This document shows positions 1 through 9,689 of a stretch of 64,000 nt of DNA, in pieces (position 1 is the stretch's first letter; each line of letters opens with the position of its first letter). Origin of the DNA: Hirsutella rhossiliensis (taxonomy: Eukaryota; Ascomycota; Sordariomycetes; Hypocreales; Ophiocordycipitaceae); assembly GCF_020360975.1 (NCBI RefSeq), contig NW_025408669.1, positions 3,224,001 to 3,288,000 of the forward strand, read 5' to 3'. The notes beneath the pieces are model-generated. The model did not search any database and was not told the origin of the DNA. It worked only from the letters and a program-made list of their open reading frames with translations. Made by a program: the position numbers and the translations under genes.

Positions 1-534
1 AGGACTCCAAAAGAAAGAGGAGGCTCTGAAGAAGGAGGCCCGAAAGCTTCAGCGACAGCAGAAGGCAGCGGAGCAAAAGCTCTCGCTCTAGAGAAGAGGA
101 AGCAATGAGAGGCGGAAATTGGGAGAAAACGACGGATGACGGAGGCCGTGAAGCAAAATAAGGAGATAAATTGGCATTATTAACAAGAGCTGAAGATTTT
201 GAAAGTGGAAAAGCCACAGAAAATGCAGAATGAGCGACGGGTGGCTTCTGAGGGTCGCGAGAGGAGTCAGGATGTTCACGCTGCAAAAATTGTCACTCTT
301 CCGTTCACACCAGAGCGGGCCATAGCATTGCAGGTACCAAACACACTATATAATAACGCAAATAATAAGGCAATGATAACTTCAAACGACATATCCTGTC
401 CTCAAAGGCCCTCTTTAGCTGTTGATAGTGATCGGGAGGCAATGGGTGCATTTCGGGGACTTGCGCGATCGGAGAGTAACAGAAGACGACCTCGATGGCT
501 GGATGACTTCAAAAAGATTGAGTGGCATCTTTGA
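1..534 (+). pseudogene. C-terminal remnant of a pogo/Fot1-like transposase plus short ORF
   Basis: The first 100 bases read in frame 3 as a Lys/Glu/Gln-rich coiled coil (starts LQKKEEALKKEARKLQRQQ) that stops at a TAG. Similar charged text then continues across stops and frame changes into a 111-residue ORF at 199-534 (starts MKVEKPQKMQNERR). Charged coiled coils of this kind are usual at the C-terminus of fungal pogo/Fot1 (DDE_1) transposases, but no catalytic domain lies in the window, so the assignment is an inference from composition. The ORF itself resembles nothing I recognise. It is broken and probably not functional; it could also be the 3' end of an unrelated gene that begins left of the window. 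Confidence 0.35.
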
Positions 535-785
535 GCATTATTAACTGCTCTTATAAGATTTTAGAACAATTCAAATAGTATTCGTGAAGTTATTCTCAGT
601 TCTTTGCTGGAATGCAATGAGCCCAAAATCCGGCGAATCGCCAGATCCGGCAGATCACCGGAAAATCCCTTAAGATAGGAGCGTGCTTGAAGTAGCTATA
701 TAAAATACTACTTGGTTCGCCCTATGAATATTTGTCCATGTTATCCATCATGCTGTAAGTAGGAGGAGCGAGTTGGCCCTCAGTA
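535..785. other. Intergenic, no gene seen
   Basis: AT-leaning sequence between the transposase remnant and the solo LTR. A small imperfect palindromic patch (CCGGCGAATC...GATCACCGG, about 632-661) is visible. No ORF, RNA gene or repeat pair could be supported. Confidence 0.5.
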
Positions 786-800
786 GTTACTGTCGGTGGA

Positions 801-823
801 CAGTGTGTCCATCAATCAAGTAA
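801..823 (+). repeat. hAT left terminal inverted repeat
   Basis: Starts CAGTGTGTCCATCAATCAAG and pairs with the right end at 5438-5460, with one T/C difference. Copies of the sub-motif ACTTGACTTGGTT follow at about 823-835, and related CAACCAAGT motifs occur inside both ends. Confidence 0.9.
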
Positions 824-2847
824 CTTGACTTGGTTGCTTGAAGTTGGTTGATTACATAACAGTCAATCACGAGTAACGATCTCTCCGACCAAGCAAAAGT
901 AAAGCTTTCTGCATTACTCGGGTTTACTCCGAGTTACCGGTACCTGACTAGCGTTGATTTCAGGCAATTTCGTGATACCCATGTCATGAAAGTGGACGAA
1001 CCCCTTTCCTCTCGCCGATTGAGCTTGGTGATTACAGTTACTTTCTTCGTGCCTGATTCATCAACATCCTGCAGAAACTGTTCAACGCTGAGGAAGCCAG
1101 CAATGCCCTCTCACTCAGCTTTCGATCCTTGCAATCATCTCGGGCACGTCACGCCTCCCAAGACGCCTTCCCAGTCGGTCCCCGACGAGCCAAGCATCTC
1201 CCATGAAAGGGACTTGCCAAAGGCATCGCAATGCGTTTTCCCTATATCTTGGGAGAAGATTCGTTAAGACAGAAAACCGTTGGCCACCATACGATATCGT
1301 CAGCCTCACAAGCGCGCAATGAACTCGAAGGCGCAACCATCGATAATCTACAAACACGGTGCGCAACTCACGACAGACGGCGACAACAAGTACTGGCTCT
1401 GCAAATATTGCCATGTAAGCGGACGTCACGACACAGCGCTCTTTGCCAGCGAGAGTACGACGAGCATCATCTATCACCTTAGGCACCACCACAAACTTGC
1501 CGAGTTCGGTTACAAAGTGGCAGGGTCCGACCCCTTCAGCATCTCTCAAGGAGCCACCAAGGCCGCGTCGTACTTGGGGAGCCGACGCATGGTGTTCAAT
1601 GACCTCCAGTTTCGAAGTCATTTTGCCGACTGGGTCATTGATCTTGATTTGACTTTCCGCCAAGCGACTCACCGACGAACAAATGAAATATTTGCATTGT
1701 GCCTGGAAGACATCGACAAAGTTTTGCCGAAAAGCCCGTCAGCGCTGAGCAGTTGGGTCAGCGAAAAATGGTTCGGTGACAACGGCAGGCGCGCCTGGCT
1801 GAAAGAACAGCTCCGCCTGTCCAAAAGCAAGATCCACGTCTCGACAGATGCTTGGACATCTGAAGAAGGTACCAACTATTTGGCTATAGTTTCTCACTTT
1901 CTAGACGCTGCATACAAGCTGCAAACGGCTTTGCTGGATTTGCCAGTTTTGAAGGGCCCCCACACTGGCGAGAATATCGCCAAAGTCCTTGCAGCGGTCA
2001 TGGGGTCATACGAGATCGGTCAGAACGTTGGTTTCTTCATGATGGACAACGCAAGTAGTAACGACACTTGCATTCGAGAGCTGGCGAAGCGCTATCCTGT
2101 CATCAAGCCTCAGAGTCGCCTGCGCTGCGTCGGCCATATGCTCAACCTAATCGTCAAAGCCCTTCTCTTTGGGCAGGGTGTCGGCAAGTTGGAGAAACAG
2201 CTTTGCGGCGCGTCTGAAGTGGAGCGTTTTGAAATCTGGAGAAAGCATAGCTTCGTCGGTAAACTTCACAATTTCTGTGTTTGGGTAAACAGAAGTGACC
2301 AAAGGCGGGAGCAGCTGAAACGGTATATTTTGCAGGCTTACGAGGAAGGCAGCATTGAACTGCTCTACACTAGAGTCCTGGTCGACGGCGGAATCCGCTG
2401 GAACTCTGCATATGCAATGATTCAGAGGGCGGTCAAGCTCCGTCATGCGATTGATCTGTTCTTCCTCAACTATTGCTACGGTGGCGTAGGGTACGACATT
2501 TCGCAAGACGTACTAACCCCACAAGATTGGATTGACTTGCACCATTTTCTCGACATCTTGAAGCCTTTCAAAGATCTGACAAAACGCATGGAGGGCCGAG
2601 CCAACAAAGCTGGCCTGGAAGGATCACATGGCTCCCTTCATGAAACAATTGAATCATTCGATGTCCTCTTCAAAAAGCTCCAAGAGGCCGGAAGATTTGC
2701 CGATGACCATCCCGACGTGGTTTCAACGTATTATTCCCACGCAATCGATGCTGCTCGCATCAAGCTAGAAGAGTACTTCGGCCTTACCGATGCCACCCCA
2801 GCTTATCGGTGCGCTGTCGCATTGCATCCGGCGAATAAGTTTGCTTA

Positions 2848-2891
2848 AGTCCCTGCACATAGAAATGGGCACCCCCCTGTTTTGGGCACCC
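2848..2891 (+). repeat. pogo left TIR, 44 bp
   Basis: Matches the reverse complement of 4652-4695 at every base; it ends in GGGCACCC and then diverges. Confidence 0.93.
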
Positions 2892-2936
2892 CAAAAAAAT
2901 CACGACCATTTTCAACACCATTAATTCAATCCCTTC

Positions 2937-4541
2937 TCACTGCCCACCACCGTGCACTACGATACAATCGTCACCTATTTCTGAAACCTCAGCTTCGGTT
3001 TCATCAGATTCTTCATTCTCAGCTGCGTTCACCTCCTCCTGCGCCCGTCGTATTGCCTCAATATTGGCGAACCTCGAATTCGGGCTCGTGACCACCCTCT
3101 TCCTTTTTTTCGGCTTGACGGCCGCCAATTGTGTTTCCAGTGCCTGAATCTGCAATTGAGCTTTTGCTAAAGGCCATCCTTCTCGTCAAACCCTTTTGTG
3201 ATCTTCCTGAACAGCAATCTCTTCGTGGGCACGTCGTCGTCTAGCTGGTTGAATTGAACTACCTGAACCTTCAGATCTTGCGAGCGCCTCGGGGTCGACC
3301 ACGCAATCTGGGATGTGTCTGATTGCCAGTCACTGGTGGGTAAGTGGCTATTGAATGCATTGGCCACATTTTTCGCGTTCTTTTGCGTCTGTTGCTGTTC
3401 TCCAGCAGAAGAGGGCTCAAAGTGGCTTCGCCATCGACACCGGCCACAAACCCGTCGCTTTCCAGCCACCCTTGATGTTTGACACAGTGAGCGCTTGCTC
3501 GCGTGCTTTCTGGTAGCAGGAAAGAAAGTTTTGCTTGCCGACTGGGCTTGAATCGGTCAGGAGGCTGAGAATCCGACCTGTTTGCGGTAGTAGTGCTTAA
3601 GAGCGGAGAAGACAGACAAATCGAGCGGTTGCAGCACATGAGAGGTATGGGAGGTAAGAAAAGAAGGTGAATCTGATGCTGGTAGCATAGATACATGAAG
3701 TCAACCGTCTCGTGACTTCCGTGGCCGTCCAATACTAGCAGTCTTCGCTCCGAAGGGTCGGGTGGCTGGGTTCTTGGAATGAACACCTTTTCGAGCCACT
3801 CCACCGCAGTTTGGTCCGAAGTCCAGCCGTTCTTTGTCGCAGTGAATTGCCAGTCACTAAAAGTACTGAGATCTTCTGGGAACCACTGTTGCTGGACCGA
3901 TTTGCCCTTGAAAATGACGAGTGGAGGAGGAAGGTGCCGGCAGCGGACACGCACTCGATGAACGACGTCCAGACCCGAGAACCAGGCGTCTTCTTTTGTA
4001 CAGATCGTTTTTCAGCACTGCCAACGACCAGGCCATTCTCCCCAAGTCCTTCCATGATGCCTGCTTCATCCATGTTGTACCTGTTCTCCGGCTTAATAGC
4101 CAGAATCTCGGGAAGGAAGAAATTGTTGAACCAAGGCCGAATTACCTCGGTAGAAGCGCCGTTGACACGCGCAGAGTCTCTGTGATGGCACTTCTGGGTC
4201 CGAACTGCAGGATTTCGTCTTAAAAATGCTTGCATCCAGTGTTTTCCGAGCGGTGTGTGGTCTCCTTTGACGGCGAGCATGCGCTGCGCGAACTGCCTGA
4301 TCTGCGAGTGAGTGGGAGGAAGGCCCAAGGCGTCCTGAATGAGAATCCATTCGGTAAGTTGCTTTTCCTGTGTCTGAAAGCCTCTGAAGAGCAGAAAATG
4401 CATCCTTTCTGCATTCGTGACCATGCATGCGATTGTAAAGAGTTGCCCTCGGACGCCCCAATCGCGAGCAGCCTTCTTGGCGGATCCGCCATTGGCGATT
4501 GCCTCAAGGGCGCTGTGAATGTCAGACTCTGTATATTTCAT
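2937..4541 (-). pseudogene. pogo/Fot1 DDE_1 transposase, several frameshifts
   Basis: On the minus strand from 4541 the text opens MKYTESDIHSALEAIANGGS, a psq-type helix-turn-helix. A CENP-B-like second HTH follows (LTEWILIQDALGLPP, HWMQAFLRRNP). The DDE_1 catalytic core has first Asp in NRYNMDEAG and second Asp in LLVLDGHGSHE (around 3715-3740). The C-terminus is charged (RRAQEEVNAAENEES, about 3000-3060). These blocks lie in different frames: shifts occur near 4450 and 4400 (the segment ATLYNRMHGH is in the alternate frame), near 3950, near 3650 and near 3160. The order of domains is that of a complete Fot1/pogo transposase of about 530 residues. It binds and cuts its own TIRs in the nucleus; this copy cannot make an intact enzyme. 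Confidence 0.85.
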
Positions 4542-4651
4542 CAGTAGTGGCTTGAAGACACATGCGTCAATTTTTTAGCAGATTGGATGCGTTTCCGCGG
4601 TGAAATTTGCTGTTGAAGTTGACGCAGCCGTTTAGGTTGGGCACCCATCTT

Positions 4652-4695
4652 GGGTGCCCAAAACAGGGGGGTGCCCATTTCTATGTGCAGGGACT
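4652..4695 (-). repeat. pogo right TIR, 44 bp
   Basis: Perfect inverted partner of 2848-2891, followed by the target TA. Confidence 0.93.
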
Positions 4696-5437
4696 TACTT
4701 CGAACTTGAGTGGAGTCACAACAAGCAGTGGATCAGTGAGGCAAAGAGCGTGGTTCAAGAAGTTTTCGCAGAATACGAAGACGCATACATGGAAGCGGAC
4801 GCTGCGGACCATGAGGAGGCTTCGTCGCTGGCCCTAGGAGAAGTCGTCGCTGATAAGGCTGGCGATGATCTCGTCGCCCTTGACCCACTCCAGGAAGCTC
4901 GCAAACGCCGACAGATGCTGGCTGAGCTTGCGGCGTCCGGCAAGGAAGGAGGAAAAGAGCGAGACTAACTTCTGAGCTCGACGAGTTTATGGCTAGGAAT
5001 AACAAGGCTGATTCGGAAGTCGAAGATCCCTTGCAATGGTGGATCTGTCATGCGGCAGACTACCCAGTTCTGTCGCAAATGGCTTTCGACTTGTTCACTT
5101 GTCCAGCAATGAGTGCTGAATGTGAGCGGGTTTTCTCTCAGACCAAAAGGTCATCACGGATGAGCGGAATCGCCTCAGCTCCAACACCGTGGCAGCTATC
5201 GAATGCCAAAAGCACCTACTTCGATCTGGCATGCTATCGTAGTCATGCTCGAGGAGCACTTTTTTTCCCCTCGTCCCAAGGTCACAGGCGGACAAGATAT
5301 AGAGATCACTCAAGCAAATCGGCTCCCGGAGTCAAGTAATGTCAACCAACCAAGTAAAGCACAGCCATTTCTTCGAGTAAACCAAGTCGAGTAAACGGAT
5401 CCTTCAACCAAGTCAAGTAAGGGTGTCATTTTCTGCT

Positions 5438-5460
5438 TTACTTGGTTGATGGACACACTG
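5438..5460 (-). repeat. hAT right terminal inverted repeat
   Basis: Ends TTGATGGACACACTG, the inverted partner of 801-823. It is immediately followed by the second TCGGTGGA duplication. The 120 bp inside it hold several direct copies of CAACCAAGT or AACCAAGTC, likely subterminal transposase binding sites. Confidence 0.9.
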
Positions 5461-5642
5461 TCGGTGGACTGGGGCAGCCCCGATAGGGATGGACCTGGAG
5501 AAGGGATTCCTGGCCTATGTATTAGGAACGCATGGGGACTTCATGAGTAAGGAAGGCTACCCCTTTATGCGTGGGCACAGCCACGTATGTGTGGGTAGAG
5601 CACCTTACTCAGGAGGTCCCCAGAAGTCCCTAAGACCTCGTG

Positions 5643-5650
5643 TATAAATA
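5643..5650 (+). promoter_or_regulatory. TATA box of the solo LTR
   Basis: TATAAATA lies about 100 bp before the LTR's 3' end, a usual place for the U3 promoter of an LTR retrotransposon. A solo LTR can still start transcription, here away from the hAT and antisense into the minus-strand Myb-like gene. Only the sequence match and position support this. Confidence 0.5.
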
Positions 5651-5769
5651 GCCCCTTCAGACTGCCCCTTTAGAAATAGAACATGCATCTTGAACCTAGC
5701 TGTGTGACCTCCTTATTCCGATGTGTATTGAAATAACATTTCACCAACAGTTACAGATGCGGTACACTA

Positions 5770-7146
5770 TTATTCCTCACTCATTTTGCGCCACTGTTGT
5801 TTGACCGCCGACACCGTCCGATTGAGCTTGGAAGCGATCCAGGACTCCGACTTGTTCTCCCTCTTCCATGCTCTTAGCCGACGTTCCTCTAGCGCTGACC
5901 ACCGGCGGCGCTTGGCAAGCACCTCCCTTTTACCGCTATTGACGATTAGAGGATCGTCCTCGTCGTCGCTACCAGAAATTCTATCATCACTCCCATTGCG
6001 ATTCTCGTCGATAGGACTCAGAGACTCTGCGTTGGCAGGTACTCTGCGACTGCTCTCTGGAGCCGTAGACCTTCCGCGCAAGTTGTAATGCCGCTTCAGG
6101 GTGTTGCTCACGGGTTGGCTATGCCTTGCCTTGCCCGAAACATCCTTAGGGAATGGGTTGGATAGTAAGGACAGTGCTTCAAAGAGAGCTGCACGAAAAA
6201 TCGCGCATGATTTACATTGTCCAGATTGTTCCATCTCTTGCGGTCCACGGAACGATATTGCGGAATGGGGCCCATTTTGCAGCGACCGCTGTGTGCCGTC
6301 TAGGGAGGTTGACTCGTCGTGGCAGAAGAAAGCAATAGGGTCAGAGCCAAAGCTTGCAGGAGAACTGATAAGGCCGCCCTGATGAGCCGCGGTTGGATAG
6401 GAGCCGCTCGTGGGATAGCGGGCAAGTGCCCTCACAGCCAATCGATTGTCATCGAGATTGTCGTCGTGACTGCCATTGATGCGACGAGTCTCCAATAGTC
6501 GAGGGCCCTGGTCTTGAGAATCAATCCCATCGTCGACTGGGATCGAGGCAATATCGAAAACACCTGGTTGATGCAGCAAAGTGCGAGGTTCAGCCGCGGA
6601 GGATAACCTTAAACGTTTTGTTTCCTGTTGATCATCAGCGCCACTGCCATGATGGCTGTCCCCCAGTAATCGCTTCGTCCTGTTGAATATCGGTGCGATG
6701 ACGTGCTGTTGACCTTCATTCAGCCAATGCTGAAAGCCCGCATCGTCATTAAGGGGGCTCTTCAGAGAGAGGCTCTCAGCATTGGCGGGTGCAGGAGCAG
6801 ATGCGCTCGAGCCCGGCGAGGAAAGAGGGGAGGAGTAGTGAGGACCTCTGAGTTGGTCCATACCGAGCCTTGAAAGATCCACCGACTGCTTGGCAGTACC
6901 GGCTTTGGGCCAGGTCAACGCTGTCTGGATCAAATTGTCATCGGCAACATCTACCGTAGGGCCCATCACCGCTGCCGGAGCGGCTGGGTCTATCAGCGTT
7001 GGAGACTTCTCAGTGGCCTTGCTATCCCCCTCCTGGATATCTTCCACCCGTACGATGGAACCTGAATAAAATTCTGTCAGTCCCGCGAAATGAACAGTGT
7101 GGCAGGTGGTGACTACCTGATATTGCCTGAGGATTGTCCGCTGCAA
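5770..7146 (-). CDS. Putative Myb/SANT-like DNA-binding protein, 458 aa
   Basis: An uninterrupted minus-strand frame of 458 codons ends in a TAA at 5770-5772. The last 50 residues form a Myb/SANT-type helix-turn-helix: RRRWSALEERRLRAWKREN, then SWIASKLNRTVSAVKQQWRKM, with three spaced Trp residues, preceded by an acidic stretch (GSDDEDDP). The rest is low-complexity Ser/Pro/Asp-rich text, as in fungal transcription-regulator-like proteins; GQCKSCAIFRAAL (about residues 310-322) is the only compact hydrophobic piece. A nuclear DNA-binding role is an inference. The true start is uncertain: residues 1-32 contain a good 3' splice site on the minus strand (TTTTATTCAG before GTTCC, near 7064), so they could be intronic and earlier exons may exist upstream. 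A solo LTR lies directly behind the stop codon. It is not RIP-mutated. Confidence 0.6.
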   Translation of the reverse strand: MQRTILRQYQVVTTCHTVHFAGLTEFYSGSIVRVEDIQEGDSKATEKSPTLIDPAAPAAVMGPTVDVADDNLIQTALTWPKAGTAKQSVDLSRLGMDQLRGPHYSSPLSSPGSSASAPAPANAESLSLKSPLNDDAGFQHWLNEGQQHVIAPIFNRTKRLLGDSHHGSGADDQQETKRLRLSSAAEPRTLLHQPGVFDIASIPVDDGIDSQDQGPRLLETRRINGSHDDNLDDNRLAVRALARYPTSGSYPTAAHQGGLISSPASFGSDPIAFFCHDESTSLDGTQRSLQNGPHSAISFRGPQEMEQSGQCKSCAIFRAALFEALSLLSNPFPKDVSGKARHSQPVSNTLKRHYNLRGRSTAPESSRRVPANAESLSPIDENRNGSDDRISGSDDEDDPLIVNSGKREVLAKRRRWSALEERRLRAWKRENKSESWIASKLNRTVSAVKQQWRKMSEE

Positions 7147-7168
7147 GCTGAGCCGCCACAGGCTTCAA

Positions 7169-7558
7169 CGCACTGCCGAGGTGTTCGTCGACTTCTTCGC
7201 CACCAGAATTGGAAGCATAACACCTGTCCATGGGGTGCGAGACAAACTGCATGTCATCGGACCAATTGTGGCCGGACCAATCGAGTGCCATCACGACTTC
7301 CTGGTCTTTGAAATGTCAGCAGGAATTTATCTCCAGTACGATTTCCCTTCAGCGGCATACCGTTCATCGTCAACAAGCCTTCTGCATTATGCTGTGAATA
7401 TTGGCCTTCGCCGCAAGTTTCTAGTAACGTGGCATCATGACGACGTTCCTGGGCGCGAGATCTGGGTGTTTTTCTTTCGCTGCCTTTGCGGCAGGGGAAC
7501 ATATGGTTTGAACTTCAGGGGAGCGGCCATAATGTTTGGAGACCAGATGCGTGCGTAG
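7169..7558 (+). CDS. Doubtful hypothetical ORF
   Basis: A plus-strand open frame runs from about 7169 to a TAG at 7556-7558. It lacks an early ATG (the first ATG codon is internal, in FEMSAGIYLQYDFP). The text has a protein-like look, rich in aromatic residues (LVTWHHDD, EIWVFFFRCLC), and a possible 3' splice site (GCCGCCACAG) precedes it, so it could be a terminal exon. It partly overlaps the upstream side of the minus-strand Myb-like gene. No family recognised and no partner exon found; chance is a real possibility. Confidence 0.2.
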   Translation, partial: RTAEVFVDFFATRIGSITPVHGVRDKLHVIGPIVAGPIECHHDFLVFEMSAGIYLQYDFPSAAYRSSSTSLLHYAVNIGLRRKFLVTWHHDDVPGREIWVFFFRCLCGRGTYGLNFRGAAIMFGDQMRA

Positions 7559-9685
7559 TCTGTACTAAAGGTATGAGAAAGGGGGAGAGGAAAGCTGAGG
7601 TGGGAAGCCTTCCCTATTTATTGAGGGGGGCAGTTGCCCTCTCGCGGCGCGTCAACCAGATACCCAGCAGCAAGGGACTTTGAGCTGAGGTCGGACAAGT
7701 CGTCCTGCAAACAATTCCATCGCCGAGAGGTAGGAGCCGCAGGATCGAGACCGTTCCATATCAGTCATCCCCGTCAACCCCCTCTGTCACTGTCCCTGAA
7801 GGTTACTAAATTTGGCTCCGACGATGGTCAGCTCTCGGAACAACAGGGGACTAAATCGACCTTCCGTTCCCGCCTGAATCCAGCTGCAACGCACGACCAA
7901 CGGCGGAGTCTGCAGCGCTGCAGCTACTTGACTGGCAGGACCGGCGAAACGAGAGATTCGGGCCGACCGATTCGCAAGGCAGAATCCATCGGCGCCGCTG
8001 GTTGCACCCTCTTGGGACCCCTGACCGCTCACGTCCCAACACTTTCACAAGGGTGCGAACATGGACATCACCCTCGCAAGGCAGGGCCATTGCATCCTGC
8101 GGGCTTACCCATAGAGGCCTGGTTGAGTCACACTCGATCAGGTTTTGCAGTGCCATCCTGGCCCCCTTTGCGACGGGATAGCGGCGGGAGGATCGTCCAG
8201 GACCCGGTCCGGTCCAGTACCAACAAAGCAGGCTGTGCAGGACGCTTCAAGGTGATTTGTGCCGTGGAAAACTGCCACCCCGCCGACGGTGGGCATGTGG
8301 TATGAGTTGCGTCCTACCCAGATCCTTCTCGGTACAGTTTCCACATTTTGGGGTTAAACGTGATCGGCTCGGCGCTGCAAAGTTCCTGTATCTTAGTTCA
8401 TAGCTAGGAGGATTCGGGAGTCTGTCCCACGGTGGTGGGCGCGCGCCCTCGAACGGAAAGTCCTGTTGGTGTTTTGGCCTGATGAGCAAGATTGTTAGTC
8501 AGGGCCTCGTGCTTGGATGTGGGCTACCGCGAGTCCATCCTCTTTCAGTTCTGCCTCGTCATACTCACCGTCAACAACGCGTTCGCTCAAAAGTCCGTAG
8601 GATTTATCCTGCCGCGCAACCGGCGAGCCGATGATTCCCCGCTGCATAATGAGAATCAAGCTTGGAGAGACGATCCATTCATCAATGCGTGAGAACACGT
8701 CACTCGTTGGTCGAGGCGGTGTATGACCGACGAAGATCCCTGCCATTCGGGGGAAACCTTGCCCAGCGCAGGCTTCTGTGCCGCCCCAAGAGGTCGATCG
8801 GGAGAGGCGAGAAGAGATGGGACGCTGGTGTGTCTCCCAAAAACCCCGGTCAACTGTTGATTATGTGATTTCGGGTCGGCGTTAGGGGCCGGCTGCGTTC
8901 CCACTCTCTCGATTTCTCTCGGAGAATCCTTGCGATTGCGTACCACGATTGATGTCAATGTCGATAAGGCCTCCCTACTCCTGCACCAAGCACCAGCGGG
9001 TGAGCAAGACTCCGCCCTCATTTCCCATTCCAGGGTCCGTTCGCATTGATGGACCTTCTCGACTTCTTAAGAGTATCCAGTATTTCCAAGAGAGGCAAAA
9101 TCGATATGTAGAGGAACGTTAACACCGAAGCACGAAGTCAGCGTCCGCGGTGTCTGGCCACTCTTATCCGCATAGGGAAATAGGCCATAGCATGTGGCAT
9201 GCCTGATTCAGTAATTTTGAACAGCCGAACCAATGTGCATCTAGTTGCATCACATCCGCCGCGCTCTTCCTTTGGCGAGATGTCGGGGCGTTGGTTGTAC
9301 GGCCAAGAAGGAGGATGGTGGCCGAGCCGGTCGCGCAGCCGACATCGTGCAAGCCCATAGGGAGAAAAAGTTTCGAGTCGCCGGTGCCTTTGTGGCAGAT
9401 ATGGCGAGGATGAAGAACAAAACCTCCCCAAGTGTAGTTGCGAGGGTAATTCTCGTCTTGTGGCAACGACTGATGGGCGAAGGAACAGCGCGTTAGTTGA
9501 AAAGATGACTAAGTCAACATGAAAAGGGAAGAACATCCATGGTACATGAGGAATACCTGGGCAGGACCTGGGCTTTTATGGGTGACGCAGAAGCGGCGGG
9601 GAATGGAGGGGCCGAAGATTGCCCGATGGGGCAACCACCGAATGTGGTGGGCCAAGACCACCATTTCCGGAGGCGGACAAGCCGT
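7559..9685. other. Normal-composition DNA without a convincing gene
   Basis: About 2.1 kb of GC-balanced sequence. Overlapping ORFs of 60-220 codons occur on both strands (the longest is 7634-8305, plus), but they are Arg/Ser/Pro-rich with no domain, no consistent splice pattern and no repeat. They look like random frames in GC-rich DNA. Composition changes abruptly at about 9680-9700 to RIP-type sequence. Confidence 0.5.
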
Positions 9686-9689
9686 CTTA

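Larger units (their letters stand above)
2848..4695 (-). mobile_element. pogo/Fot1-type (Tc1/mariner superfamily) transposon, 1848 bp
   Basis: Perfect 44-bp terminal inverted repeats (both begin AGTCCCTGCACATAG) occupy 2848-2891 and 4652-4695, and the element is flanked by the dinucleotide TA at 2846-2847 and 4696-4697, the universal Tc1/mariner target. Length and TIR size fit fungal Fot1/pogo elements. The transposase is on the minus strand and frameshifted. The element interrupts the hAT transposase in a codon, so it is younger than the hAT copy. Identical TIRs suggest the insertion itself is recent even though the coding part is degraded, so it may have been mobilised in trans. Confidence 0.93.
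1280..5242 (+). pseudogene. hAT transposase (BED finger to C-terminal dimerisation domain), interrupted
   Basis: An ORF of 522 residues opens at 1280 (a second ATG at 1319 is an equally good start). Residues about 25-75 form a BED zinc finger (CKYC ... HLRHHH). Residues about 195-330 carry the RNase-H-like core, with Asp in STDAWTSEE and Asp in MMDNASSNDT. The frame stops at 2846-2848 only because the pogo element begins there: when 2848-4695 and one TA are disregarded, codons run on in phase into YFELEWSH at 4699 and continue to 4968. The hAT dimerisation domain follows (DPLQWW, SAECERVFSQTKR) but sits in another frame from about 4974, and the final helix (VITDERNRLSSN to a TAG at 5240-5242) needs a second shift near 5150, where a G seems lost in AAAAGGTC. 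So there is one insertion and two frameshifts, and the gene is dead. The family is certain from motif order. Confidence 0.88.
801..5460 (+). mobile_element. hAT DNA transposon, 4660 bp, with internal pogo insertion
   Basis: The element has terminal inverted repeats of 23 bp with one mismatch (801-823 begins CAGTGTGTCCATCAA; the reverse complement of 5438-5460 begins identically). It is bounded by 8-bp target duplications TCGGTGGA at 793-800 and 5461-5468, which is diagnostic of hAT. It landed 2 bp inside a solo LTR. It encodes one transposase on the plus strand (BED finger, RNase-H-like core, hAT dimerisation domain), interrupted by a pogo/Fot1 element at 2848-4695. Without that insert the element would be about 2.8 kb, an ordinary hAT size. 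It shows no RIP. Two frameshifts in the C-terminal part of the transposase make this copy non-autonomous. Confidence 0.92.
791..5749 (+). mobile_element. Solo LTR (291 bp), split by a hAT element
   Basis: The sequence TGTCGGTGGA at 791-800 and CTGGGGCAGC... at 5469-5749 join into one 291-bp unit once the hAT insertion and one copy of its 8-bp target duplication are set aside. The unit begins TG and ends CA (ACCAACA), and it is flanked by identical 5-bp duplications GTTAC at 786-790 and 5750-5754, the hallmark of an LTR insertion reduced to a solo LTR by recombination between the two LTRs. A TATAAATA box at 5643-5650 supports plus orientation. The right edge lies only about 20 bp beyond the stop codon of the minus-strand gene at 5770-7146, so the LTR sits in that gene's 3' untranslated region. 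It is not RIP-mutated. The internal element is gone, so gypsy versus copia cannot be decided. Confidence 0.85.

Noticed and set aside
7634..8305. 223-codon plus-strand ORF
   Set aside because: Arg/Ser/Pro-rich text without domains, overlapped by ORFs in other frames; typical of random GC-rich DNA.
8495..9536. Several minus-strand ORFs of 80-132 codons
   Set aside because: They overlap each other and plus-strand frames, with no motif or coherent splice pattern.
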